From assembly GCF_028656935.1 (NCBI RefSeq), contig NZ_JAMDGZ010000002.1, positions 248,001 through 312,000 on the forward strand: a DNA stretch of 64,000 bases, read 5' to 3'. Every line of letters begins with the position of its first letter. The stretch's first letter is position 1. Of the stretch, positions 37,368 through 46,285 are shown one piece after another. Both the position numbers and the translations under genes were made by a program. The DNA comes from Pseudomonas rubra. GTDB lineage: Bacteria; Pseudomonadota; Gammaproteobacteria; Pseudomonadales; Pseudomonadaceae. The notes below the pieces were generated by a model, which was not told the origin of the DNA, did not search any database, and saw only the letters and a program-made list of their open reading frames with translations.

Positions 37368-39277
37368 CAGGACAATGCCTCCAGTTCCGCCTGCATGCTC
37401 TCAAGCGTTTCCAGGGCAATCATCCAGGCTTCTTCCAGCTCCCCTTCACGGACCTTGAACTTGGCTTGCTGGGCCAGCAGGTCACGCAACTCGTCCTTGC
37501 GCGCCACCTCATAGAGGGCGCTGTCAGCAAGGCTGGCATCGACTCTGGCCAGATGCTCGTGCACGCTGCCCAGTTCGCGCTCAAGCTTGTCGGCTTCGCG
37601 CTTGTGCGGTGCCAACTGCTGACGCAGGGCTGCAGCCGCCTGGCGCTGAGCTTTCTTGTCAGTTTTGTCGGCATTGACCGGGGCGCTGCTGGCCGGGGCC
37701 GTGCGTTGACGGTACTCGACCAGCCAACGGCTGTAGTCGTCCAGATCACCGTCGAAGGTTTCAACCTTGCCGTCGGCAACCAGCAGGAAGTCATCAGTGG
37801 TGCTCTTGAGCAGGTGACGGTCGTGGGAGACCACCAGCACCGCGCCACTGAATTCCTGCAGGGCCATGGTCAACGCCAAGCGCATTTCCAGATCCAGGTG
37901 GTTGGTCGGTTCGTCGAGCAGCAACAGGTTCGGCCGCTCCCAGGCAATCAGGGCCAGGGCCAGACGGGCCTTTTCGCCACCGGAGAAATTCAACACCGGC
38001 TCGTCGATACGAGCGCCACGGAAGTCGAAACCACCGAGGAAGTCGCGCAGGGTCTGTTCGCGCTCGGTCGGAGCCAGACGCTGCAGGTGCAGCAGCGGGC
38101 TGGCCTTGTTGTCCAGCGAGTCGAGCTGATGCTGGGCAAAGTAGCCAACCGCGAGGTTCTCGCCGCGCACCAGGCGCCCGCTCAGGGGCTCCAGCTCACC
38201 GGCAAGGTTCTTGATCAGGGTCGACTTGCCCGCGCCGTTGGGGCCCAGCAGGCCGATCCGCGCCCCAGGAGTGAGCTGCAGCTTGACCTTCTCGAGGATG
38301 GTCTTATCGCCATAACCCAGACGCCCTTCGGACAGATCGAGCAACGGGCTGGAGATTTTCTCCGACTCGCGAAAAACGAAGTCGAACGGCGAATCGACAT
38401 GGGCCGCCGACAGCTCCTCCATGCGCTCCAGGGCCTTGATCCGGCTCTGTGCCTGACGGGCCTTGGTCGCCTGGGCCTTGAACCGGGCGATGTACTTTTC
38501 CATGTGCGCGCGCTGCGCCTGCTGCTTCTCAAAGGCCTGTTGCTGCTGCGCCAGACGCTCGGCGCGGGTGCGCTCGAACGCGGTATAGCCGCCACGATAG
38601 AGAGTCAGCTTGCACTGTTCGACGTGGGCCACGTGATCAACCACCGCATCGAGGAAGTCACGGTCGTGAGAAATTAGCAGCAAGGTACCCGGGTAACCTT
38701 TGAGCCAGTCTTCCAGCCAGAGGATCGCGTCCAGGTCCAGGTGGTTGGTCGGTTCATCGAGCAACAACAGATCCGACGGACACATCAGGGCCTGGGCCAG
38801 GTTAAGGCGCATCCGCCAGCCACCGGAGAAGTCACCGACCTGGCGGTCCATCTGCTCGTTGGTAAAGCCCAGGCCTGCCAGCAACTTGCGCGCCCGAGCA
38901 TCGGCGGTGTAGCCGTCAGCGCTGTCGAGTTCGATATGCAGGCGCGCCAGGGCGGTGCCGTCGTGCGCCGCTTCCGCTGCAGCCAATTCAGCCTGGACCT
39001 TGCGCAGGCGGGCATCACCATCGAGCACGTAGTCGACCGCCAGGCGCTCAAGGGTATCGACCTCCTGGCGCATGTGCGCGATACGCCAGTCCGCCGGTAA
39101 CTTGCAGTCACCGGAGTCGGGCGTCAGTTCACCGCGCAGCAAGGCGAACAGGCTGGATTTACCGGCGCCATTGGCACCGATCAGGCCGGCTTTGTGACCG
39201 GCGTGCAGGGTCAACTCGGCGCCTTCTAGCAGGCGCTGTGGACCACGCTGTAAAGTGAGGTTCGATAGTCTGATCAT
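37367..39277 (-). CDS. ABC-F ATPase (YheS/Uup type)
   Basis: A soluble 636-residue ABC-F protein with two ATPase domains and no membrane segment. Domain 1: GANGAGKSS, FSGGWRMRL, LLLLDEPTNHLD. Domain 2: GPNGAGKST, FSGGEKARLALAL, LLLLDEPTNHLD. The linker between them contains the charged P-site interaction helices (RAERLAQQQQAFEKQQAQRA). A C-terminal coiled coil (about residues 545-636) follows. ABC-F proteins act on ribosomes to resolve stalled or non-canonical states. The start is ATG 39277. The small MscS gene follows, overlapping by 4 bases. Confidence 0.93.
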   Translation of the reverse strand: MIRLSNLTLQRGPQRLLEGAELTLHAGHKAGLIGANGAGKSSLFALLRGELTPDSGDCKLPADWRIAHMRQEVDTLERLAVDYVLDGDARLRKVQAELAAAEAAHDGTALARLHIELDSADGYTADARARKLLAGLGFTNEQMDRQVGDFSGGWRMRLNLAQALMCPSDLLLLDEPTNHLDLDAILWLEDWLKGYPGTLLLISHDRDFLDAVVDHVAHVEQCKLTLYRGGYTAFERTRAERLAQQQQAFEKQQAQRAHMEKYIARFKAQATKARQAQSRIKALERMEELSAAHVDSPFDFVFRESEKISSPLLDLSEGRLGYGDKTILEKVKLQLTPGARIGLLGPNGAGKSTLIKNLAGELEPLSGRLVRGENLAVGYFAQHQLDSLDNKASPLLHLQRLAPTEREQTLRDFLGGFDFRGARIDEPVLNFSGGEKARLALALIAWERPNLLLLDEPTNHLDLEMRLALTMALQEFSGAVLVVSHDRHLLKSTTDDFLLVADGKVETFDGDLDDYSRWLVEYRQRTAPASSAPVNADKTDKKAQRQAAAALRQQLAPHKREADKLERELGSVHEHLARVDASLADSALYEVARKDELRDLLAQQAKFKVREGELEEAWMIALETLESMQAELEALS

Positions 39278-39327
39278 AATGGCCGCGGAGTCTACCAGCT
39301 TCGTCGGCAACTGGCGCGAGTGGGACC

Positions 39328-39831
39328 ATGCACACCGACCTGTGGAATTTTGCCTTGAAGCTTTACGCCCGCCCGGGCGTAGAAGCCGCCTGCCTGCAAT
39401 GGCAGGACCTGGGTGGCGATGTCTGCCTGCTGCTTTGTGGCATGTGGCTCAGTGCGCGCGGCGTTGCGCCAAACCGGCAGCGGGTGCGCCAACTCACGAC
39501 GCTGGCCAATGCCTGGCAAGCCGATGTGGTCGAGCCGTTGCGCAGCTTGCGCAGCAGCTGGCGCGACAACGCAGCCAAGGACGCACGATTGGCGGGGCTT
39601 CGTGAACAGCTCAAAGGTCTGGAGTTAGCGGCAGAACGCATCCTGCTGGAGCGTCTTGAGCAGGCTTGCCAAGGCTGGACTGCAATGCCCGAAGCGGAGC
39701 TGGACTGGATCAGCTGGCTGGCACCCAAGGGCGCCGCTGTGCATCACGACGCGCTGCACAGGCTGCGCGTCGTGATGCACAGGCTGCGCGTCGTGATGCG
39801 GACGGCTCAGGACGCTGAAGATGGCGTCTGA
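39328..39831 (+). CDS. TIGR02444 family protein
   Basis: A 167-residue protein starting MHTDLWNFALKLYARPGVEA, with CLLLCGMWLSARGVAPN and LANAWQADVVEPLRSLRSSW, features of TIGR02444, a family found mainly in pseudomonads near the ABC-F gene. No function is known. It contains an in-frame 21-base tandem duplication near the end (HRLRVVM twice), and its last 25 bases overlap the convergent algP gene. Divergent from the ABC-F gene. Confidence 0.88.
   Translation: MHTDLWNFALKLYARPGVEAACLQWQDLGGDVCLLLCGMWLSARGVAPNRQRVRQLTTLANAWQADVVEPLRSLRSSWRDNAAKDARLAGLREQLKGLELAAERILLERLEQACQGWTAMPEAELDWISWLAPKGAAVHHDALHRLRVVMHRLRVVMRTAQDAEDGV
39757..39798 (+). repeat. 21-base tandem duplication inside the TIGR02444 gene
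   Basis: Two identical adjacent copies (39757-39777 and 39778-39798) begin cacaggctgcgcgtcg and encode HRLRVVM twice without shifting the frame. A single clean duplication of this kind looks recent. Confidence 0.95.
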
Positions 39832-40802
39832 GTAGCCGGTGCTACCGAAGCTGCTGACGCAGGCGACGACGTAGCGGCCGGTGCTGCGGCGGCTGGCGTA
39901 GCCGGCTTGGCGGCTGCAGGCGTAGCTGGCTTGGCCGGTGCTTTTGCTGCGGCGGGCTTTGCTGCAGGTTTGGCCGCGGGCTTGGCGGGCGCCTTCGCAG
40001 CAGCAGGCTTGGCGGCGGGCTTGGCCGCAGGTTTTGCCGCTGCAGGTTTGGCAGCAGGCTTGGCTGGTGCTTTGACAGCAGGCTTGGCCGCTGCGGTTTT
40101 AACGGCGGGTTTGGCCGGTGCTTTGGCCGCAGGTTTGGCGGCTGGCTTGGTCACAGGTTTTGCCGCAGCAGGTTTAGCTGCAGGCTTGGCCGGCGCCTTG
40201 GCGGCTACAGGCTTGGCAGCGGGTTTAGCGGTTGCAGGCTTGGCAGCAGCAGTGCGCGCTGGTGCTTTGACAGCAGGTTTGGCGGCTGGCTTGGCAGCGG
40301 GTTTAGCGGCAGCTTTAACTGCAGGCTTTGCAGCGGGCTTGGCGGCAGGTTTTGCGGCAGCCTTGGTAGCTGGCTTGGCAGCGGCAGCAGCGGGTTTGGC
40401 CGAACGCAGGGTCAGCGCCTTGGCGGCAGCTTCCTTGACCTTGCCAACACCCTGGGCCAGTTTCAGGCTTTCCTGGGCATCACGCTTGAGTTGCAGGATA
40501 TAGGTGCGGGTTTGTGACTGACGGTCTTTCAGATTGTCGAGCAAACCTTCAAGTTCGCTTACAGCCGATTTGGCCTTGTTCTGCGCCTTGGCTTTGCCAG
40601 CCTTGGCAGCGTCCTGCAGTTTAAGACGCGACTTGTGCAGTTTTTCCTGTGCCTTGCCCCGTTGTTTTTCCAACTTGGCGAGCAGTTTTTCAGCATCAGC
40701 CAGCGCTTGCGAGCAGGCATTTTCCAAATGATCGAGCAAGCTGCCCGAGAGTTGCTGGAGCAGGTGCAACGGCGTACTTACTGGCTTCTTATTGGCCGAC
40801 AT
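39807..40802 (-). CDS. algP: AlgP, histone-like KPAA-repeat protein
   Basis: A 331-residue DNA-binding regulator (AlgR3) of Pseudomonas, linked to alginate expression in P. aeruginosa. Residues 1-130 form a helical, charged domain (LLDHLENACSQALADAEKLL, then KAQEKLHKSRLKLQDAAKAG) and residues about 133-303 are a KPAA/KPAV repeat with roughly 26 KPA units, similar to histone H1 tails. A Ser/Thr/Ala-rich tail follows. Located in the conserved algP - FKBP - algQ neighbourhood. Its end overlaps the TIGR02444 gene by 25 bases. Repeat number often varies between strains. Confidence 0.95.
   Translation of the reverse strand: MSANKKPVSTPLHLLQQLSGSLLDHLENACSQALADAEKLLAKLEKQRGKAQEKLHKSRLKLQDAAKAGKAKAQNKAKSAVSELEGLLDNLKDRQSQTRTYILQLKRDAQESLKLAQGVGKVKEAAAKALTLRSAKPAAAAAKPATKAAAKPAAKPAAKPAVKAAAKPAAKPAAKPAVKAPARTAAAKPATAKPAAKPVAAKAPAKPAAKPAAAKPVTKPAAKPAAKAPAKPAVKTAAAKPAVKAPAKPAAKPAAAKPAAKPAAKPAAAKAPAKPAAKPAAKPAAAKAPAKPATPAAAKPATPAAAAPAATSSPASAASVAPATQTPSSAS
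39894..40406 (-). repeat. Degenerate coding repeat of algP (KPAA units)
   Basis: About 510 bases of imperfect 12-base units encode K-P-A-A/V/T in one frame. Alanine and lysine codons vary, but long near-identical segments remain, which makes the region prone to slippage and misassembly. Confidence 0.9.
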
Positions 40803-41028
40803 GGTTTACCTCCTGGCTGACGAGATTGCGGCTCATACTATGCTTCTGCTGCTACCGCCGCTAGGGCATGTTGACAGTATTAAATGCGCCGCGTTGCATG
40901 CCTGGGCAAAGTTGTTCTCACTGCAGCTGGAATCAAGTGTAGATGCTGCAAAAAGTGTTGCTGATATTTACACGAAGTGATGGGCGAAGGCTGGCATACT
41001 TCATGTTCTCTGAAGCAGGAGCGAGCCT

Positions 41029-41694
41029 GTGCCGCGCTATCTAATCCTTACCTTGTTGCTGTTGCCCAGTTCGTTAATTGCAGCGCCTCAATCCGCCCCT
41101 GCCACGGACCATGATCTGGCCTATAGTCTGGGCGCCAGCCTGGGTGAGCGACTGCGCACGGAAGTGCCGGGCCTGCAACTTGATGCCTTGGTCGACGGGT
41201 TGCGCCAGGCTTATCAGAACAAGCCATTGGCGCTCAGCAAAGAGCGTATGGCGGCGATACTCAGCGAACATGAGAGCCAAGCCAATGAGGCTGCGGCTCA
41301 AGCACAGACTGAGCAATTGCTGAGCGCGGAAAAACGTTTCATGGCCACTGAACGGGCTAAAACCGGAGTGCGCGAGCTGGCCGAAGGCATACTCGTCAGC
41401 GAGTTGCAGAGCGGGACTGGCAGCAAGCCAAAAGCTGGCGGCAAAGTCCAGGTTCGCTATGTTGGCAAGTTGCCGAATGGCACGGTGTTCGATCAGAACC
41501 AGCAAGCGCAATGGTTCAATCTGGACAGTGTGATCGAAGGCTGGCAAGTGGCGTTGCCGCAGATGGCAACCGGGGCGAAGTGGCGGCTGGTGATTCCTTC
41601 GGCACAGGCCTACGGTGCCGACGGCGCGGGCGACCTGATTGCGCCCTACACGCCACTGGTGTTCGAAATCGAGTTGCTCGGGGTTGCCGACTGA
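41029..41694 (+). CDS. FKBP-type peptidyl-prolyl isomerase (FklB/FkpA-like)
   Basis: A 221-residue periplasmic foldase with a signal peptide (YLILTLLLLPSSLIAAPQ), an N-terminal dimer domain (DLAYSLGASLGERLR, helices to about residue 110) and a C-terminal FKBP domain (VQVRYVGKLPNGTVFDQ, then VIEGWQVALPQMATGAKW and YGADGAGDLIAPYTPLVFEI). The YGADG loop stands in for the usual YG. The GTG start at 41029 has AGGAG seven bases upstream. It sits between algP and algQ, where P. aeruginosa has the same gene. Confidence 0.93.
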   Translation: MPRYLILTLLLLPSSLIAAPQSAPATDHDLAYSLGASLGERLRTEVPGLQLDALVDGLRQAYQNKPLALSKERMAAILSEHESQANEAAAQAQTEQLLSAEKRFMATERAKTGVRELAEGILVSELQSGTGSKPKAGGKVQVRYVGKLPNGTVFDQNQQAQWFNLDSVIEGWQVALPQMATGAKWRLVIPSAQAYGADGAGDLIAPYTPLVFEIELLGVAD

Positions 41695-41709
41695 AGGCCG
41701 GCAGCGCCG

Positions 41710-42180
41710 TCAGGCCTGGACGGTACCTTCTTCGCTGTGTGCGTTATGCAGCACTTCGATCAGGCAGTCTTCGAGTTCGAAACGCTCGTGCAGCAGGCTG
41801 CCAAGTTCGCTGAGCTTTTTCGAGAAACGCTCAGGATCGTTGCAGTCACCCTTGTCGCAGTGATCGTTGAACGCCGACGCGATTTCAGTGGTTGCGTCGA
41901 TACGCGGGCTGATCTGCTTGGCCAGCTCCAGCCCGCGCGTATCGCCAAAGGCTTTGGCTTCGCTGACCAGTTGTTCGCTCACTTCGAAATGCCAGGCTGA
42001 AACATAGTCAACCAGCACCGCGCAGAAATCCCGGCTCTTGTCCTTGTCGGCAAAGGCTGGCTTGGCATCGCGCAGCTCGCGGAAAGCCGTCACCAGCTCT
42101 GCACGCTCGTCCAACCAGCGGTCAATGAGCTTATGAACCCCACCCCAGCGTTCCTGAGCATTCTGACAACTATCTAGCAT
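41710..42180 (-). CDS. algQ: Rsd/AlgQ anti-sigma-70 factor
   Basis: A 156-residue anti-sigma factor of the Rsd/AlgQ family that binds region 4 of sigma-70 and is tied to alginate and siderophore regulation in pseudomonads. The helical core is recognisable in [20 protein letters not shown] and [20 protein letters not shown]. It is convergent with the FKBP gene, 15 bases apart. Together with the 6S RNA, SutA and Rho in this window it adds to the control of core transcription. Confidence 0.95.
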   Translation of the reverse strand: MLDSCQNAQERWGGVHKLIDRWLDERAELVTAFRELRDAKPAFADKDKSRDFCAVLVDYVSAWHFEVSEQLVSEAKAFGDTRGLELAKQISPRIDATTEIASAFNDHCDKGDCNDPERFSKKLSELGSLLHERFELEDCLIEVLHNAHSEEGTVQA

Positions 42181-42407
42181 GGCGATCTCTTCCCTTCTGG
42201 GTAATGCCCCTGCCCCCGCGCCGCAAGTGTGCAGAGCAAAGGTGGAATCAGCAGAGCGGCATCGAGCAGCTGTTTTTTCGGTATGCGTGCAAGGAGATTA
42301 TTCCCGTGCGCCCTAGCCTTCAAGGTACGCAGGCGACAAAGTTCATACAAGTGTTTAATCCGGGCATCCTTTGCCGTCGGTCGCTTGCAAAGCGAAAAAA
42401 ACCGGAC

Positions 42408-42929
42408 TCAGCTTTTCACCGCCCGGTGGAACAGCAACCCTCCGCGGCCCAGCAGGCGAAAGGTGGGCAAAGCCGCCAGAAGGACGAAGGACAACAGGCT
42501 CCATTCAGGAATGGTCAGGTCAAGAAAGCTCCAGTTGATAGGCACGCAATCGGGGCTGCCGACCAGCATTGCCTGGATGACCTGAAGCACGGGCATGTTC
42601 TCGATCACGTAGTCAAAAGCCGGCTCGCACTCGATGCCTGCCAGGGCCGAATTGCCCTGCAGCCAGACGTGCCGAGCGGCGAGGAGCGCCCCACCGGTGG
42701 CAAAGAACAACGCCAGCGCGGCATAAATGCGCGTACCAAGGCGCCCTGGGGAATGCACGACAGCACACAGACAGACCAGGGCAAAAGCACCCAGGAACAG
42801 CCGTTGGCTGTAGCACAGCGGGCAAGGCACCAGTCCCATGCCAAATTCCAGGTAATAAGCGGCAGCCTGGACCAGCACTGATGCCAGCAAGGCCGGAAAG
42901 AACAGTGAACGCAAGCGGGCCCGTGACAT
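42408..42929 (-). CDS. dsbB: Disulfide bond protein DsbB
   Basis: Inner-membrane quinone reductase that reoxidises DsbA; 173 residues, four hydrophobic segments. The first redox pair is in VPCPLCYSQR and the second in the loop AGIECEPAFDYV ... GSPDCVPINW. An Arg after the first pair (SQRLFLG) matches the quinone-binding Arg. ATG 42929 is used; the frame extends back 35 codons without family sequence. Lies between algQ and hemY as in P. aeruginosa. Confidence 0.95.
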   Translation of the reverse strand: MSRARLRSLFFPALLASVLVQAAAYYLEFGMGLVPCPLCYSQRLFLGAFALVCLCAVVHSPGRLGTRIYAALALFFATGGALLAARHVWLQGNSALAGIECEPAFDYVIENMPVLQVIQAMLVGSPDCVPINWSFLDLTIPEWSLLSFVLLAALPTFRLLGRGGLLFHRAVKS

Positions 42930-43145
42930 GGCAAGTCCAGAAGCGGAATAGGTAGGCAGCAACGGTAGAGGATAGGCGCCGGGTGTATCAAGGTAAGACG
43001 ACAGGGACAAATCGCAGATGCACAAGGGAAGCATCGCGAACGTCGCAAGAAAGATTTACAGGGTTTTGAGAGGTGTTTTACCAGTATGCGTAGGAAGTTA
43101 CCTTAACCCCACAGGCGCGCCCAGTACAGCGCGCCCATGGGTACA

Positions 43146-44384
43146 TCAAGCTCGAACCACCTCTGGCAAGGGTAATGCCAGCAAGCGCTCATCAAGCATA
43201 CCCAAGCCTTCCTGGAACAGCTGGTTACTGCGCTCGGTGTCACCCAGGCCGGCGAGCAGGCGTGCCAGCTCGGCGCAGGCTTCAGGGTTGCGCTGCACGC
43301 GCAAGCTGCTTTCCAGGTAATCACGCGCCTTGCCCCATAGACGGTTCTGCAGGCTCAGACGCCCAAGGGTCAGCAACAGGCTCGGGTCATCCGGGTGAGC
43401 CTTGAGCCAGCCTTCGGCGGTTTGCAACTGACGCGCCAGATCGCTACCACGCACCAGGCCATAGAGACGCGCCAGATGGCTTTCGTACTGACGTTTGAGG
43501 GCTGTGCGCAAGGTTTGTTCGGCTTCACTTTCAGCGCCTAGCTGGCGCAACTGCTCAGCATAGGCCGATACCAACTGCGGCTCCTGGCGCTGCGCAGCAG
43601 TAAGCTGCTGCCAGGCCCGCTCAAGGGATTGCCGGGCGGTCTGTTCGTCGCCTTCACGGCTGACCGCCAGGCTCAGGTTCTCACCCCAGGCGCGGCGCTC
43701 CAGCTCGGCCAGCTCAGGTGCCGGCAGCACTTTATCTTTGCGCAGTTCGGGGAGCAGGCGAATCAAGGCCGACCAGTCGCCACGCTCGCGGTACAGGCGC
43801 TGCAACAGGCGCAACACCTGAACATTGTGAGGATGGCGCTCCTGCATGGCTTGCAGGGTAACCAGGGCCGCATCACTGTCACCACGATCCATCTGCAACT
43901 GGGCATGGCTCAGGGCAATCGCCAGCTCGGCTTCTGGCTGACGCTCCAGCGCCCGCTCCAGCAGGTTGTCGCGGTCTTCGCTGCGCCCCAGCTCGTTTGC
44001 CGCACGGGCGGCCCCGAGGTAGTACAGCAGCGGCTGGCGTTCAGCCTCGGCGGCACGGTGCAGATGGCGCTGAGCGCTGGCCCAGCGACCTTCGGCGAGG
44101 TCCAGTTGGCCCTGCTCGATCGCCAGCTGTGTGCGCCGGCTGCGATTACGTCGTGACCAGGGGTTGACCACGCCACCTGAGGTCAGCACCAGGCCAACCA
44201 GGTAACGCACCAGCAAAACAGCCAGGATGACCCCGGCCAAGGCCGCCAACGCCGCCCACAGGCCAGATTGATAGCGAAAACTGCCGTAGGAAATCAGCAC
44301 ATAGCCGCTGTGCTTGGCGATCGCGATTCCGAGCACAGCGGCAACTGCAATCGCTATCACCGCCAGCAGGTAGACGCGCTTCAT
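43146..44384 (-). CDS. hemY: HemY-type TPR membrane protein
   Basis: A 412-residue protein with two N-terminal membrane helices (VYLLAVIAIAVAAVLGIAIA and LWAALAALAGVILAVLLVRY) and a TPR domain (residues about 85-400; for example GRWASAQRHLHRAAEAERQP and DLARQLQTAEGWLKAHPDDP). It overlaps hemX by 4 bases. The hemCDXY order is conserved in gammaproteobacteria. Its name comes from its place in the heme operon; it is not the protoporphyrinogen oxidase HemY of Bacillus. A role in protein or heme-intermediate assembly is inferred. Confidence 0.92.
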   Translation of the reverse strand: MKRVYLLAVIAIAVAAVLGIAIAKHSGYVLISYGSFRYQSGLWAALAALAGVILAVLLVRYLVGLVLTSGGVVNPWSRRNRSRRTQLAIEQGQLDLAEGRWASAQRHLHRAAEAERQPLLYYLGAARAANELGRSEDRDNLLERALERQPEAELAIALSHAQLQMDRGDSDAALVTLQAMQERHPHNVQVLRLLQRLYRERGDWSALIRLLPELRKDKVLPAPELAELERRAWGENLSLAVSREGDEQTARQSLERAWQQLTAAQRQEPQLVSAYAEQLRQLGAESEAEQTLRTALKRQYESHLARLYGLVRGSDLARQLQTAEGWLKAHPDDPSLLLTLGRLSLQNRLWGKARDYLESSLRVQRNPEACAELARLLAGLGDTERSNQLFQEGLGMLDERLLALPLPEVVRA

Positions 44385-45472
44385 GGCTTGGCCTCCTCGA
44401 CCGGCAGGTGCCGACGCGCAAGGTAAGCCTGAACCGCACTGAGGCTGTCCGCCAAGTCCGGCACCACCACGGCAACCGGCTGCTCGGCCAGTTCGTTGAG
44501 GCTGGCAAGCATGGCCTGGCTCTGCGGGTTGTCCGGATTGAAGTTGGCCAGCAGCACACTGCGAGCGTCATCCAGGGCCTGGGCATAGACCTTGGCTTCA
44601 CCATTGAGCGCAGCCCATTGGGCTTGTTCGATAGTCAGGCTCAGAGCCAGGCGCAGTTGGTTGAGCGACTGCCCGGCCAACAATGGGCGAATGTTGTCGT
44701 CGGCATCAAAGTCAATCTGGAAATACTTGGACAGCTCGGCCCACCACTGCGACCAGCGACTGGCGCCATCACCCTCGGCAGTCAGCGCGCCGAGAGCATC
44801 GGCGTTGCTGTTGAACTCCGGTGACTGGGCGCTGAGCTGCAGTACTTGCTCGCGCTGGGCTGCCAGCTTGAGGAACAGGCCGGTACGATCGGGCTGCTGG
44901 ACGCTGCTGAGGGTTGCCAGGCTCTTGGCCAATTGCTCACGGGCGGCAAAGGAGCCCGGGTCGCTCTGTTCACGGAGGATTTCATCGGCGCCCTTGACCA
45001 GTTCACGGGCACTGACGATGTCCTGCAAGGCGGACAAGCGCAAGCTGGCCAGGCGCAGCAGGTGCTCGGCTTCGGCCAGGCGCCAGTCCTTGCGGCTGGC
45101 GCCGAGGATGGTTTCCAGGCGCTGACTCAAGCGCTGCTGATCACCCTGCAACTGGGCGACCAGGCGGCGACGATCCTCGAGCTCGGAAGCCGGCGGCAAC
45201 ACCGCCAGTTGAGCGGAAAGCTGCTGTTCGCGCTCTTGCAAGGTGCGGGTTTGCTCGCTCAGGGTCTGCAGGCTCTGCACCTGGCCCTGCTCGGTGTTCT
45301 GGAGCTGGCGAACCTGCCATACCCCCCACCCACCGACAGCTACACCTGCCGCGCCCAGCAACAAGGCCAGGATTGCCAGACCATTGCCGGACCGCTTGGC
45401 AGGTTCGACGGGGGTTTGCGCAGGCGCCTCTGGGGCCTTGAGTTCATCGTTGGGCAAGACAGTTTCGCTCAC
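44381..45472 (-). CDS. hemX: HemX-type membrane protein
   Basis: A 363-residue bitopic protein: a cytoplasmic Pro-rich head, one membrane helix (GLAILALLLGAAGVAVGGWG, about residues 30-50), a coiled coil (LQTLSEQTRTLQEREQQLSA) and a periplasmic helical domain. It is often labelled uroporphyrinogen-III C-methyltransferase, but no SAM-dependent methyltransferase motif is visible, so that name should not be trusted. It starts with GTG 45472. The gap after hemD is 45 bases, and it overlaps hemY by 4 bases. Confidence 0.92.
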   Translation of the reverse strand: MSETVLPNDELKAPEAPAQTPVEPAKRSGNGLAILALLLGAAGVAVGGWGVWQVRQLQNTEQGQVQSLQTLSEQTRTLQEREQQLSAQLAVLPPASELEDRRRLVAQLQGDQQRLSQRLETILGASRKDWRLAEAEHLLRLASLRLSALQDIVSARELVKGADEILREQSDPGSFAAREQLAKSLATLSSVQQPDRTGLFLKLAAQREQVLQLSAQSPEFNSNADALGALTAEGDGASRWSQWWAELSKYFQIDFDADDNIRPLLAGQSLNQLRLALSLTIEQAQWAALNGEAKVYAQALDDARSVLLANFNPDNPQSQAMLASLNELAEQPVAVVVPDLADSLSAVQAYLARRHLPVEEAKP

Positions 45473-45517
45473 GTATCCATCCTTTGCTTTGCGGCACGTC
45501 GCAATGAGCTTAGCGCC

Positions 45518-46285
45518 TTAGGGGGCTGGTGCAGGAGTTTCCTGCAATGTTGCCAGCAAAGCCATGGCACTGGCACCACGGCAATCCACTACATTCTGTG
45601 CGCCACTGGCGCGGGCAAGTTCTGCCACCCGCGGGCTGGGCACGAACAATGGCAGTTGCGCCAGCCGTGGCCAGTCTTCACCGGCCAGTTGGCACAGGTG
45701 TTCAAAACCCTGCCCACTGCTGACCACCAGGCCGTTCAGGCGTTCCCCGGCAATACGCCGGGCCAGGGTGGCCTCAGGGTAATGCGGCAGGCCGCGGCGA
45801 TACAACTCGAGGTAATCGACCTGCGCCCCCAATGTGGCCAGGCGTTCGGCGAGCAGTTCGCGGCCGCCTTCGCCGCGGATGATCAGCACCCGTGGCTGCG
45901 GCCGTTTGAGCGTCTGGGTCAAGGCCGACAGTTGCAGCAGCGCTTCGCTGTCGTCGCCTTGAGGAGGGAAACTGACGTTGAGGCCATGATCGTCGAGAAT
46001 CTGCGCCGTGGCCGCGCCGACGGTAAACCAGGCCTGCTTGGGAGGCTGCGGCCAGTGCGCCTTCAGCTGTTCAACGGCCAGGCGTGCGGCCGGCTTGCTG
46101 ACGACGATGATCGCGCAGTACTGATCGAGCGCTTGCACCTGGTGCAGTTGCTCTGGCAGTAACGTCAGCGGCTCGATTTCCAGCAGTGGCAGGCTGCTGC
46201 TGAACACGCCCTGTTCGGCCAGCGTGCTGGCCAACGCCGCACACTCTTCTGCCGGGCGGGTCAGCAGCAGGCGCCAACTGCTCAC
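45518..46285 (-). CDS. hemD: Uroporphyrinogen-III synthase
   Basis: Closes the linear tetrapyrrole to uroporphyrinogen III; 255 residues, the usual length. Weakly conserved family, but the N-terminus [20 protein letters not shown], the segment [20 protein letters not shown] and [20 protein letters not shown] fit. The GTG start overlaps the hemC stop (GTGA), which strongly couples the two. Cytosolic. Confidence 0.95.
   Translation of the reverse strand: MSSWRLLLTRPAEECAALASTLAEQGVFSSSLPLLEIEPLTLLPEQLHQVQALDQYCAIIVVSKPAARLAVEQLKAHWPQPPKQAWFTVGAATAQILDDHGLNVSFPPQGDDSEALLQLSALTQTLKRPQPRVLIIRGEGGRELLAERLATLGAQVDYLELYRRGLPHYPEATLARRIAGERLNGLVVSSGQGFEHLCQLAGEDWPRLAQLPLFVPSPRVAELARASGAQNVVDCRGASAMALLATLQETPAPAP

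Noticed and set aside
39894..40406. CRISPR-like repeat array
   Set aside because: Repeats are contiguous, degenerate and in frame for KPAA; there are no unique spacers. This is the algP coding repeat.
40792..40980. 62-residue frame between algP and the FKBP gene
   Set aside because: Overlaps the algP start antisense, has no good ribosome binding site and no conserved pattern. The region is better read as divergent promoters.
42385..42405. Terminator downstream of dsbB (TCGCTT/AAGCGA with an A-run)
   Set aside because: The T-run precedes the hairpin in the direction of dsbB transcription, so it does not fit an intrinsic terminator.
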